In this document: in pieces, positions 24,472 to 33,356 of the stretch
Numbering within the stretch: the first letter of the stretch is position 1
Layout of the letters: the number at the start of each line of letters is the position of its first letter
Source: Candidatus Zixiibacteriota bacterium
GTDB lineage: Bacteria; Zixibacteria; MSB-5A5; UBA10806; 4484-95
Length of the DNA: 60,958 bases
Assembly: GCA_024231855.1 (NCBI GenBank)
Contig: JAAEQD010000230.1
Location: forward strand, 1-60,958
Direction: 5' to 3'
Notes under the pieces: generated by a model
What the model saw: the letters and a program-made list of their open reading frames with translations, nothing else
The model's database searches: none
Told to the model about the DNA's origin: nothing
Translations under genes and position numbers: made by a program

Positions 24472-26613
24472 CTAAGCAAGTTGGCTGAATTTCCTTATAC
24501 CCCATTCCAGGGTAAAAAGCACTATAAGTAATATCAACAGATAGGTATTGCCGGTGAGCCGGAATTCGCTGAAAATATCTGATTTCTTGATCTTGAGTTT
24601 GAGATCCTGACGAAATTGCGAAAAATTATCGATTGTATAGCTTTTCCCGCCAGATACCGCGGCGATCTGCTCCATCAGGGCGTAATTGGCAGACGGATTT
24701 TCCATCTCCAAACTGAACGATTCCACGAGAAATTCGCCATCAATGGATGCCAGGGTATCGCCTTGCACTAAAGCCGCGGCCTTATAGCTATATTTACCGG
24801 CGGCCGGCGACCCGAAAACGCCGGAGTATTCACCGGGTTTATAGCCGGTTAGTTGAAGTTCGCGTCCGCTCCCGGTTGAATCTGAAATCACGACTTCGAT
24901 TTTGGCGCCGCTAACCAGGTTATAACTATCATCGAATAAAATCGCCGAAAAACCGACAGGCTCTCCCAGCTTATATACTGTCTTATCGGATACCAAGTTG
25001 AATTTTTCGAGATCCTCGCGGGCTACCAGCCAACGGACCAGATTACTCCAGAATTTTTCGATTCGTTTGATATCGGCATTGCCGCCGGCCGGTTTGAAAT
25101 ATCTCGGCCACCAGGGAAATCCGGTTATCGCGGCGGTATTACCTCGCTGAAAATGCCCCCCGACAAGTACCGGCCAATGGCTGCCTTTGGCTCCGATAAT
25201 ATCCAGAAAAACTATAGCATCGGGATCTAGTTCCAGATCATACAACACGAATTTCAGAGGATGCAGTTCTTCCCAGCGAATACCGTCGATATCTGTCACA
25301 GCCCGAACAATTGCCTGTTTGCCGGGAACGGGGAAAAATTCACCTTCATCGATTCCAGTTCTATTAGTGGATTTAACAGGCAACAATTCGTCCCAATCGC
25401 CAAGTCGGCTAATCCGGCTTTTAGCCCCGCCTATATACATAAAGCCTGTGCCGGCCTTAACCGCTTCTTTCAAGTTACTCAAATATGAGCCTAACGCGTT
25501 AGCTCCGAGATCCATAGCGATTACCAGTTCAATACTTTTCCAGGTATCAAGATTCGGCGGCATTTCGCCTGATATAAATCCGCCCCGGGGTCTGGCTATC
25601 GATACGTTTACATCCAGATAAGGGTCCCGGCTTAAGGCCTTCTGTAAATAGGTTAACTCCCAATTGATAGAGGATGATAGAAGCAGAATATTGATCTTAT
25701 CTTTAAGGAGTTTTATCGCGAAGTTTCTGGAGTTATTATCGACAACGGCTTCATCTTCAAGATTGGCCAGGACCGCGCGGATGTTTTTAACGCCTTCTTC
25801 GGCTAACGATAATTTGAATTCTGCGGATGAATAAGCGCCATCGGCCGGCAGTTTCACTCGTTTCGAATCCAAAACGATATTGCCATCCCGAATCTCCAAC
25901 AGGGCCGTCGCTTCGGCATAACCAAAAGAAGCGATCTCGACTTCGACAGGAATTTCGGTATTGGTATAGCCAACCGGAGGGTAATCGATTCGGGAGATAA
26001 AAATGTCTTTGCGGCTGACGCCACTTCCAGCAACCAACGAATAAGCGGGAATATCAATTGTTGAGGCCGCTTTCAGGGGATCAAGACCAAGATTCCCGGC
26101 GCCATCGGTTAAAATCAACAAAGCGCCCAGTTCGTCATTACCTCCCAAAATCGGGGCAATCAAAGCCGTCGAAATATTGGTGGCTTGACCTGCCACTAAT
26201 GACGAATCGGGCATCTTTTTTAGTCTTATTAAAGAATCGGAGAAGCCATAGAACTGCAGATCGACGTTATCCGGTATTTGTCCGCTAAAAGCAGTCTTTA
26301 TTAAATCGAACCTCGTTTCGTTTTGCTCCTGATACATCATACTCGATGATAGATCAACAACAATACCGAGCTTATTGTCGGTTATTTTCTCCGAGAAAAG
26401 GGTAACAAGAGGTTCCAGGAGAAGCGTGCCTATCAGGAAAATACCAAGGAAGCGCAGTACTACAAGGATAAACCTCTTGAGAGAAGATATACGCGGAACG
26501 AGATCCCGATAGCTCCACCATGAAACAGCCAGAGCCGCCAATCCGAGTAAGATGTAAAAAAATATATATCCGCTCTGAAAACTTAAAGAAACATTATTCA
26601 TAATAATAATCAC
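24472..26613 (-). CDS. Membrane protein with VWA domain
   Basis: A 713-residue protein with two N-terminal TM segments (about 14-32 and 47-68) and one at the C-terminus (about 690-706, YLLILLIVLFTLEWG), leaving a large extracytoplasmic part. Residues about 82-240 are a von Willebrand A domain with MIDAS DLSSS (D87-x-S89-x-S91) and LLILTDGAGN. After it come immunoglobulin-like strands and a class-I-glutamine-amidotransferase-like region (about 310-530, ELVIAMDLGANAL, GTGFMYIGG), a layout known from BatA-like/COG membrane proteins. Function is unknown; Mg-dependent protein binding is expected from the MIDAS. The overlap with the SET gene depends on the start used there. Confidence 0.78.
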   Translation of the reverse strand: MIIIMNNVSLSFQSGYIFFYILLGLAALAVSWWSYRDLVPRISSLKRFILVVLRFLGIFLIGTLLLEPLVTLFSEKITDNKLGIVVDLSSSMMYQEQNETRFDLIKTAFSGQIPDNVDLQFYGFSDSLIRLKKMPDSSLVAGQATNISTALIAPILGGNDELGALLILTDGAGNLGLDPLKAASTIDIPAYSLVAGSGVSRKDIFISRIDYPPVGYTNTEIPVEVEIASFGYAEATALLEIRDGNIVLDSKRVKLPADGAYSSAEFKLSLAEEGVKNIRAVLANLEDEAVVDNNSRNFAIKLLKDKINILLLSSSINWELTYLQKALSRDPYLDVNVSIARPRGGFISGEMPPNLDTWKSIELVIAMDLGANALGSYLSNLKEAVKAGTGFMYIGGAKSRISRLGDWDELLPVKSTNRTGIDEGEFFPVPGKQAIVRAVTDIDGIRWEELHPLKFVLYDLELDPDAIVFLDIIGAKGSHWPVLVGGHFQRGNTAAITGFPWWPRYFKPAGGNADIKRIEKFWSNLVRWLVAREDLEKFNLVSDKTVYKLGEPVGFSAILFDDSYNLVSGAKIEVVISDSTGSGRELQLTGYKPGEYSGVFGSPAAGKYSYKAAALVQGDTLASIDGEFLVESFSLEMENPSANYALMEQIAAVSGGKSYTIDNFSQFRQDLKLKIKKSDIFSEFRLTGNTYLLILLIVLFTLEWGIRKFSQLA

Positions 26614-26648
26614 CGGGATTTAAAGTCTCAGGCAATCGAGATTTGATT

Positions 26649-27620
26649 TTATTTTTCGCGAGCCACTGCAAAATCGGCAAGTTGTATCAGGTTTTCCTTA
26701 TAATCCAGCCCGCTTATACCCGCGACAGCCTCCTTGGCCCGTTCACTGTATTTGCGAGCCTGGGTATCGGCATAATCTATACCGCCGGCCTCGCGAACGA
26801 ATTTAACAACATTATCGAATTCTCCCTGAGAAAAACCCTGTTTATAAAGTTTTACCAACTGATCCTTATAATAGTTTCCACCGTTTCTCAGGGCATATAT
26901 CAGGGGGAGGGTGGTCCAGCCTTCGCGGATATCGGAACCCAATTGCTTACCGGTTTTTGTCGACTCGCCGATTATATCCAGAAGATCATCGGTAATCTGG
27001 AAAGCTATGCCGAGATTTTCGCCAAATTCGCGCAGAGCCTTCTCTTTGATCTCATCGCCACCATTGCAAATGGCGCCGGCCTCGCAGGCGCAGGCGAATA
27101 ATGCGGCCGTTTTATCGGCGATAATGTTTATGTAAGTGTTTTCGGCTAAATCGAAATTACCGGTGGCATACACCTGGTTCAACTCACCGATTGAAACGCG
27201 CTGCGTGGCCTGGGAAAAACGATCCAGAAGCTTTGTCGAGCCGGAATCCACCAACAGTTTGAATGATTTGGCGAACAGGTAATCTCCCATCAGCACAGAG
27301 ACCAGATTGTTCCAGCGATGGTTAACCGTTTCGATCCCGCGCCGCTTATCGGATTGATCGATAACATCATCATGTAATAGAGTGGCAACATGGATCAACT
27401 CGATAGCTACACTGGCATAAACAAGCGCGGGTTTATCCGAATGACCCGCCGACAGGAAGATCAACCCGGGTCTCAGGCGTTTGCCGGTTCTGGAGAAAAG
27501 GTGATCGGTTATCTGAAAGATGAATTCGGAATCAGTAGCCAGCGTTTCTTCTAAAAGGGCTTGATGCCTTTTAATCTGGGCTTCTATCGGCGACAGTATT
27601 TGGTTAATATCTTTACTCAT
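26649..27620 (-). CDS. Polyprenyl diphosphate synthase (long-chain trans-prenyltransferase)
   Basis: Condenses isopentenyl diphosphate onto an allylic primer to make the isoprenoid tail of quinones. The 323-residue sequence has GKRLRPGL, the first aspartate motif LLHDDVID (D84-D88), KSFKLL, and the second ITDDLLD with the downstream GKQLGSDIREGWTTLPLIY. A small residue five positions before the first DD motif fits a long-chain product (octaprenyl/heptaprenyl type), but chain length cannot be read safely. It lies between fabG-like and VWA genes with short gaps. Confidence 0.92.
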   Translation of the reverse strand: MSKDINQILSPIEAQIKRHQALLEETLATDSEFIFQITDHLFSRTGKRLRPGLIFLSAGHSDKPALVYASVAIELIHVATLLHDDVIDQSDKRRGIETVNHRWNNLVSVLMGDYLFAKSFKLLVDSGSTKLLDRFSQATQRVSIGELNQVYATGNFDLAENTYINIIADKTAALFACACEAGAICNGGDEIKEKALREFGENLGIAFQITDDLLDIIGESTKTGKQLGSDIREGWTTLPLIYALRNGGNYYKDQLVKLYKQGFSQGEFDNVVKFVREAGGIDYADTQARKYSERAKEAVAGISGLDYKENLIQLADFAVAREK

Positions 27621-27673
27621 AACAACCAGTTGGGAAAATATTAAATGGTTTCGGTAAAGTCAACGTAAAAACT

Positions 27674-28429
27674 TTATCCGGCCAGGACCGCGCCACCATT
27701 AACATTAAGAATCTCTCCGGTTATGAAACTGGCCAAACCTGAAGCCATAAACAATATGGGCCAGGCTATCTCTTCGGGGGTCGCGGCTCGCCCTAAAGGT
27801 ATCAATGATAGATGCTTTGGCCCGTCTTCGGAAACTATTATCTCATGGCTCATATCGGTATCAACCCATCCGGGAGCTACACAATTTACTATAATATTAT
27901 AAGGCGCCAACTCCAGCGCCAGCGATTTTGTCAGCGATATTAGAGCGCCTTTAGTGGCGGCATAATGGGAATGAAAGGCCTCTCCCCGTTGGCCGGCGGT
28001 CGATGAGACGAAGACGATATTGCCGGATTTTTGCTTTTTCATATAAGGTACAGCCGCCGTTGTAATATAGAAACAGCCGTTTAAATTACAATTGACCGTC
28101 TCGGCCAGTTTTTCCGGAGTCATATCCTCGATCGCCGATTCCTTCCATATGCCGGCGTTATTGACAACAATATCGAGGCCACCGAACTGATCGACGGTCC
28201 AATCAACCATTTTCCGGCATTGATCGTTATCGGCGATATCGGCTTTATAAATACGAGCTGAACCGCTATTGGTTTCAGATTGCTCTAAAACCTGCCTGGC
28301 GCTACTCTCATCCTGATTATAATTAATAACCACATTCGCACCATAATCCGCAAAAAGTTTGGCTGCGGATGCCCCGATTCCACGCGAGCCGCCGGTTATT
28401 AAAACTGTTTGTCCTTTAAAATCAATCAT
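27674..28429 (-). CDS. Short-chain dehydrogenase/reductase (FabG-like)
   Basis: A 251-residue classical SDR: TGGSRGIGASAAK for NAD(P) binding, VVNNAGIW, catalytic S in FVSSTAGQRG, Y and K in HYAATKGAL, then NCVAPGWVDTDMS. The best family match is 3-oxoacyl-ACP reductase, but SDR substrates cannot be fixed from sequence alone. It begins the run fabG-ispB-VWA-SET downstream of the icd terminator. Confidence 0.88.
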   Translation of the reverse strand: MIDFKGQTVLITGGSRGIGASAAKLFADYGANVVINYNQDESSARQVLEQSETNSGSARIYKADIADNDQCRKMVDWTVDQFGGLDIVVNNAGIWKESAIEDMTPEKLAETVNCNLNGCFYITTAAVPYMKKQKSGNIVFVSSTAGQRGEAFHSHYAATKGALISLTKSLALELAPYNIIVNCVAPGWVDTDMSHEIIVSEDGPKHLSLIPLGRAATPEEIAWPILFMASGLASFITGEILNVNGGAVLAG

Positions 28430-28494
28430 TGTAATTCGTACCTATAAATGCCGATTATTAATAGCCAAAACCCGGCTCTTCAATCTCTTGTTTC

Positions 28495-28526
28495 CAAAAA
28501 AAATGGAGCCGCCTTAAGCGGCCCCA
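28495..28526 (-). terminator. icd terminator
   Basis: On the minus strand TGGGGCCGC pairs with GCGGCTCCA (one mismatch) around a 5-nt loop, followed by eight T. It starts about 18 nt after the icd stop and closes the TCA block. Confidence 0.85.
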
Positions 28527-28543
28527 TGTGAACTCGCGATCGA

Positions 28544-29794
28544 CTAAAGATTCTTGATAATATGCTCGGCATACTTCGATGTGGAAACCTTTTTAGCTCC
28601 CTTCATCTGACGATGGAGATCGTAGGTGACTGTCTTTTTCTTGATAGTCTTTTCAATCGCCTTCTCAATAGCGATAGCCGCCTCTTTCCAGCCCAGATAT
28701 TCGAGCATTAATACCGCGGAAAGAATCAATGAGCCGGGATTAACCATGTCCTTATCGGCATACTTCGGGGCAGTACCATGAGTCGCCTCGAACAAGCCGA
28801 CATAATCGCCGATATTGGCGCCGGGCGCCATACCCAATCCGCCAACCTGAGCCGCGCAGGCATCCGAGAGATAATCGCCATTGAGATTCGGGGTTGCCAA
28901 TACATCGTACTCATCCGAACGAGTTAGAATCTGCTGGAACATCGAATCGGCAATGCGATCCTTGATAACGATTCTGCCCTTCGGGCATTTGCCATTGTAT
29001 TTATCCCAAAGTACCTGCTCGGAGATAGTCTTCCGCGGATATTCCTTGGCCGCCAACTGATAGCCCCAATCACGGAAAGCGCCCTCGGTGTATTTCATGA
29101 TATTGCCTTTGTGCACCAGGGTCACCGATTCGCGTTTGTTGGCAATGGCATAATCGATAGCCTTGCGAACCAGACGTTTGGTGCCCGTGACAGATATCGG
29201 CTTGATACCGATCCCTGAATCTTTGCGAATATTGGTTTTCATTTTCTTGTTCAGCATCTCGATAACTTTCAGGGCGTCTTTGGTGCCTTTGCGCCATTCG
29301 ATTCCGGCATAGACATCTTCAGTGTTTTCACGGAAAATCACCACATCCATCTTGTCGGGACGAGTCACCGGTGATGGCACACCGGGGAAATAGCGTACAG
29401 GTCTGACACACGCGTACAGATTCAAAAGCTGCCGAAGAGAAACATTGAGCGACCGGAAACCTCCGCCAACAGGAGTAGTCAGAGGGCCTTTAAGCGCCAC
29501 GATATACTGTTGGATGGCTTTCAGTGTATCTTCGGGAAGCCATTCTTTATATTTCTTGTTAGCCGCTTCGCCGGCGTAAATATCAAACCAGACGATTCTT
29601 TTCTTGCCTTTATATTTCTTTTCAACTGCCGCGTCAACTACCCGCCTGGTAGCTTTCATGATATCGCGACCGATTCCATCCCCTTCGATTACCGGAATAA
29701 TCGGATTGTTAGGAACTTTAAGTTTCTTATTTACAACCTTAATAGGTTTGCCGTCAGTAGGGGGTGTAATCTTCTTGAATTTTACCATTGTCAC
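28544..29794 (-). CDS. icd: Isocitrate dehydrogenase (NADP-type)
   Basis: Oxidatively decarboxylates isocitrate to 2-oxoglutarate (reversible in the reductive cycle). The 416-residue protein has [12 protein letters not shown], the substrate loop [51 protein letters not shown] and the NADP region [11 protein letters not shown]. The first ATG overlaps the stop of the LiaF-like gene as ATGA (29791-29794); a second ATG two codons later (29788) is possible. It is the last gene of the TCA block and ends at a clear terminator. Confidence 0.96.
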   Translation of the reverse strand: MTMVKFKKITPPTDGKPIKVVNKKLKVPNNPIIPVIEGDGIGRDIMKATRRVVDAAVEKKYKGKKRIVWFDIYAGEAANKKYKEWLPEDTLKAIQQYIVALKGPLTTPVGGGFRSLNVSLRQLLNLYACVRPVRYFPGVPSPVTRPDKMDVVIFRENTEDVYAGIEWRKGTKDALKVIEMLNKKMKTNIRKDSGIGIKPISVTGTKRLVRKAIDYAIANKRESVTLVHKGNIMKYTEGAFRDWGYQLAAKEYPRKTISEQVLWDKYNGKCPKGRIVIKDRIADSMFQQILTRSDEYDVLATPNLNGDYLSDACAAQVGGLGMAPGANIGDYVGLFEATHGTAPKYADKDMVNPGSLILSAVLMLEYLGWKEAAIAIEKAIEKTIKKKTVTYDLHRQMKGAKKVSTSKYAEHIIKNL

Positions 29795-30372
29795 TCCTTC
29801 ATATTAGAGGTATTAATTACCTTTATATCGCCAAAGCATAGTTTTGCGTTGATAAGCAGTCTGGCTGAGGCATTGTCATAATTTTCATCTTTATTATTGG
29901 TGCCTACGAAAAGGCCATCAATATGTTTTTCCCTAAATGTTATATCACCAGCGCAACAACCCAGATTGACCCATAGCACGAAATCATCTGGCGTTATAAT
30001 AGTGAGATCGCCAAATAACGCTGAAACGCTAATAAAATTATCGCCATCAAGCAATTTCGAATTGGTCAAGTCTATCGAAATATCGCCAAAAAGCAGCATC
30101 CGTTCGATTGACCCGACACCGTCGGTTAAATCAGATACTTTGATATCACCAAACAGGCCGGGTATGCCTGATTGAGTAATATTGCCCGAATCGGAATTCA
30201 CATCGGGGTCTTTATGTCTTTTGTATTGAACGAGAACATACAGGCCGATTAAAATTAACACTAAAGGCCAGAGAAAACCTATTAAATCACCCACATCGAG
30301 TCTGAAGAAAAACATCACTCCGAGGATAATTAATATCGCTCCGATGATTACATTGTTTTTGTTAGTCGTCAT
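29791..30372 (-). CDS. LiaF/toastrack-type membrane protein
   Basis: A 193-residue protein with two TM helices (about 8-25 and 29-47, typical of the DUF5668-like N-terminal unit), a charged linker, and a C-terminal beta-solenoid-like region with repeated FGD(I/L) turns ([33 protein letters not shown]), as in LiaF-type cell-envelope stress proteins. Family members sense or modulate envelope stress; here it overlaps icd by 4 nt, which is an odd partner. The two genes may form a separate unit, since a 107-nt A+T-rich gap precedes them. Confidence 0.8.
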   Translation of the reverse strand: MTTNKNNVIIGAILIILGVMFFFRLDVGDLIGFLWPLVLILIGLYVLVQYKRHKDPDVNSDSGNITQSGIPGLFGDIKVSDLTDGVGSIERMLLFGDISIDLTNSKLLDGDNFISVSALFGDLTIITPDDFVLWVNLGCCAGDITFREKHIDGLFVGTNNKDENYDNASARLLINAKLCFGDIKVINTSNMKE

Positions 30373-30479
30373 TAAACAGTCCCCGGCATATATTAATTAA
30401 TGTCGAATACTCCCGATAACACATTATTATAATAAAAATTCAAAACTATATTAGAATTAATCGCTATATATTGCAATCT

Positions 30480-32360
30480 TTATTTTCTCCCCTTTTTATC
30501 ATTTATATCGGGGGAAGCTTTCTTTTTAGTAGCTCTTTTAACAGTTTTCTTCGAGGCTGTTTTCCTGGCCGTTTTCTTCACCTCAGTCTTAGCGGTTTTC
30601 TTTGCGGTTCGCCCGGTTGCTTTTTTCTTCACTGCTTTTTTGGCCGTTCTCGATCGAGTGGTTGTTTTTTTAGTCGGTTTCACTTCAGGAGGTTTGTCAG
30701 TTTTTATCTCCGATTCAGGAGGAGCGGCGGTGGTCGCTTTCGCGCTTTTCCGAGCTGCCAGGATATCCTTTATAGCGCTGGTAGCGTCTTTGGCCAGAGT
30801 CTTAATAGTCTTTTCGAGTTCGACGGCGGCTTTTTTGGCTTGTGGTTCGTATTTCTCGATAATCTTCCGGGTTTTTACTTCAAGCACGTCGGATGTTTCT
30901 TTGAGCCTGGGGCCAAGTTTCCTGGCCGTATCCGCGGCGGCTTTTTTTGTTTTCTCCTCGATGACTTCGGATGTTTCTTTAATTCTTGGACCCCACTTCC
31001 GGGCTGTATCGGCGGCCACTTTTTCGATTGAATCCATCGTTGTTAAAGCGACTTTCTTGATGGCTTCCGTTCTGACAACGGTCGAGAAAGTTTTCGAGGT
31101 TAACTCATCGGCATATTTTCGAGGATCCGCGATTACACCTTCAATGGCTGAGGCAGCGATTGTCGTCGGTGATGCCAGATAAATTTCGGCTTCGGGATTA
31201 CCCATCTGCCCCTTGGCATTGCGATTCGAGGTTGCTAGCACTTTTTCGCCATCGGCCGGTATCCCACCCTGAACGCCGGCGCATGGTCCGCATCCCGGCG
31301 GCAGGAATATCGCCCCGAACTCGGATAAAACCTGATAATATCCGGCATCGAGTACTTGCTTCTCGACCAGCTTCGATCCCGGAACGGCAATAAATCGAAT
31401 ACCCGGGGCTTTCTTTTTGCCCCGGACTATCCTGGCCACCATTTCCCAATCTTCCAGACGGGAATTAGAGCAGCCGCTAAGTAATATCTGATTAACAGTC
31501 ACGCCAACAGCTTCGGTGATTGTTCGAGTATTATCTACCGAATGCGGGAACGATACGATCGGCTCGAGATTGGTCAAATCTATCTCCAGAACCCTCATGT
31601 AAACCGCTTCGGGATCAGCGTTGATGGGGCGCCAGTGTTTTTCGCGCCCCATCTTGGCCAAATATTTTTTTGTCATTTCATCGGAGGCAATTATAGCGGT
31701 TACGGCGCCGGCCTCGCTAGCCATACCGGAAAGCGTAAAACGCGATTCGATACTCATGCTCTCGATTGCCGGTCCACAGAATTCCAACGCTTTACCGGCC
31801 GCGCCATCCGCGCCCAGAAGTCCAATAATATGCAGAATGATATCTTTGGCGGACACCCCAATCGGAAACTCTCCGGTGAGGTATATTTTGATGGTTTCGG
31901 GAACTTGAAGCCTGGTTTTACCCTGAGCCATAGCTTCCGCGACATCGCTTGTATCCATGCCGACGGCAAAAACGCCTAAAGCTCCGGCCGTGCAAGTATG
32001 ATCATCGGCCCCAATCAAAATATCACCCGGCTTGACGAATTGCTCTGCAATCACGTTATGGCAAATCCCCCGGCCTGCCTCGGAAAGTGTCAGGCCGGCT
32101 TTCATCGCGAAATCTCGCAGTAAAGCGCAGTCGTTCGCCATTTCCCTGGTGGATGCCGGTACGGCTCGATCCAGACACAGAACCGTCTGCTTCGGATTGG
32201 TTAGTTTTTCAATACCGAGTTTCTTCAATTGGCGTACCGCCATAAGCCCGGCGCCGTCATGAAGAAGACATAAATCAACATCGGTATCGACAACGTCGCC
32301 GGATTGCAGATCGCTACCAGCATGTTCGCTGATAATTTTTTCAGCTATGGTTTTGCCCAG
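30480..32360 (-). CDS. Aconitase/3-isopropylmalate dehydratase-type large subunit with Lys-rich tail
   Basis: A [4Fe-4S] hydro-lyase of the LeuC/HacA family, most likely acting as aconitase here because icd, mdh, sucCD and kor surround it. The frame's first ATG is at 32243, but family similarity continues upstream, (M)GKTIAEKIISEHAG, to a CTG at 32360 that has AGGAGG 4 nt before it; I take CTG as the start (626 residues). Catalytic signatures: GADDHTCTAGALG, cluster cysteines in LSGCSNSR and GCGPCAG, and the substrate residues around TSNRNAKGQMG. The typical family length is about 420; residues about 430-626 are an extra tail with two 26-residue repeats (AADTARK.GPR.KETS) and then a K/A/T-rich histone-H1-like end. 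No small (swivel) subunit gene is in the window. Confidence 0.88.
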   Translation of the reverse strand: MGKTIAEKIISEHAGSDLQSGDVVDTDVDLCLLHDGAGLMAVRQLKKLGIEKLTNPKQTVLCLDRAVPASTREMANDCALLRDFAMKAGLTLSEAGRGICHNVIAEQFVKPGDILIGADDHTCTAGALGVFAVGMDTSDVAEAMAQGKTRLQVPETIKIYLTGEFPIGVSAKDIILHIIGLLGADGAAGKALEFCGPAIESMSIESRFTLSGMASEAGAVTAIIASDEMTKKYLAKMGREKHWRPINADPEAVYMRVLEIDLTNLEPIVSFPHSVDNTRTITEAVGVTVNQILLSGCSNSRLEDWEMVARIVRGKKKAPGIRFIAVPGSKLVEKQVLDAGYYQVLSEFGAIFLPPGCGPCAGVQGGIPADGEKVLATSNRNAKGQMGNPEAEIYLASPTTIAASAIEGVIADPRKYADELTSKTFSTVVRTEAIKKVALTTMDSIEKVAADTARKWGPRIKETSEVIEEKTKKAAADTARKLGPRLKETSDVLEVKTRKIIEKYEPQAKKAAVELEKTIKTLAKDATSAIKDILAARKSAKATTAAPPESEIKTDKPPEVKPTKKTTTRSRTAKKAVKKKATGRTAKKTAKTEVKKTARKTASKKTVKRATKKKASPDINDKKGRK

Positions 32361-32370
32361 AACGCCTCCT
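32361..32370 (-). promoter_or_regulatory. Shine-Dalgarno that decides a CTG start
   Basis: AGGAGG at 32365-32370, 4 nt before CTG 32358-32360. No ATG, GTG or TTG in this frame lies near it, while the next ATG (32243) has none. Confidence 0.7.
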
Positions 32371-32414
32371 CGATTGATAAAAATCGAAAATGGTTGATAG
32401 CTCAGACTACTATT

Positions 32415-33341
32415 TTAGTAACCTATTTCTGCCAGAACTCCTTTATATTTACCGGCTGATGCTTGGAGAGCCGCCAAGTCATCATCATTAAGTTTGAGTT
32501 CCAGGATTTTTTCGACTCCGCCGCCGCCTAGCACAACCGGCACGCCGATATATTGTCCTTTAATTCCATACGGGCCATCGACAAAAGCCGATAACGGCAG
32601 GACGCGTTTGCGGTCGTTCAAGACGGAATCAACCATCTGGATCGTCGCGGCCGCCGGGGCATAATAAGCCGAGCCGGTCTTGAGTAATTTAACTATTTCG
32701 CCGCCACCGACACGTGTTCTCTGCGCGAGTTCAGCGATTTTCTCGGCCGAGATAAGCTCGGTAATCGGAATGCCGCCAACTGTCGTGTAGGATGGCAGCG
32801 GCACCATGGTATCGCCATGGCCACCGAGGACCATTGCCTGAACATCATTCATCGAGACGCCAAGTTCCCAGGCGACAAATGTGCGGAAACGGGTTGAATC
32901 GAGGATACCTGCCTGACCGAATACGCGATTGGTCGGGAATCCGGAAACCTTCCAGGCGTGATAAGTCATGATATCCAGCGGATTGGCAACCATCAAAATC
33001 ATGGCATTGGGAGCGTATTTCTTGGCGTTCTCAGCCATACCGCCGATAATATTAGCGTTTTTATTGAGAAGGTCTTCGCGGCTCATACCCGGCTTACGCG
33101 GCAATCCGGCGGTATGAACGATAATTTCCGAGCCTTCCATATCCGCGAAATTGTTGCTGCCTTCAACCTTACAGTCGTAGCCCACAATTGGGCCGGCCTG
33201 GCAGAGATCGAGGCTCTTGCCCTGTGGCATGTCTTCAATAATATCAATCAGGGTGATATCACACAGATTCGTCTGAGCCAAATACATCGCGCAGCTTTCG
33301 CCGACATGGCCCGCACCAACTATTGTTACCTTTTTCCTCAC
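32415..33341 (-). CDS. mdh: Malate dehydrogenase (NAD, LDH-like type)
   Basis: Interconverts malate and oxaloacetate. 308 residues: NAD fold VTIVGAGHVGESCA, D in LIDIIEDM selecting NAD, substrate arginines in LPRKPGMSR, VANPLDIMTY, FGQAGILDSTRFR and catalytic histidine in LGGHGDTMVPL. GTG start after AGGAG. It is 15 nt downstream of the larA-like gene. Confidence 0.96.
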   Translation of the reverse strand: MRKKVTIVGAGHVGESCAMYLAQTNLCDITLIDIIEDMPQGKSLDLCQAGPIVGYDCKVEGSNNFADMEGSEIIVHTAGLPRKPGMSREDLLNKNANIIGGMAENAKKYAPNAMILMVANPLDIMTYHAWKVSGFPTNRVFGQAGILDSTRFRTFVAWELGVSMNDVQAMVLGGHGDTMVPLPSYTTVGGIPITELISAEKIAELAQRTRVGGGEIVKLLKTGSAYYAPAAATIQMVDSVLNDRKRVLPLSAFVDGPYGIKGQYIGVPVVLGGGGVEKILELKLNDDDLAALQASAGKYKGVLAEIGY

Positions 33342-33356
33342 TTGTAGCTCCTTTTT

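Noticed and set aside
30471..31182. Overlapping plus-strand ORFs rich in Phe, Ser and Gly
   Set aside because: Antisense shadows of the Lys/Ala-rich tail of the aconitase-like gene.
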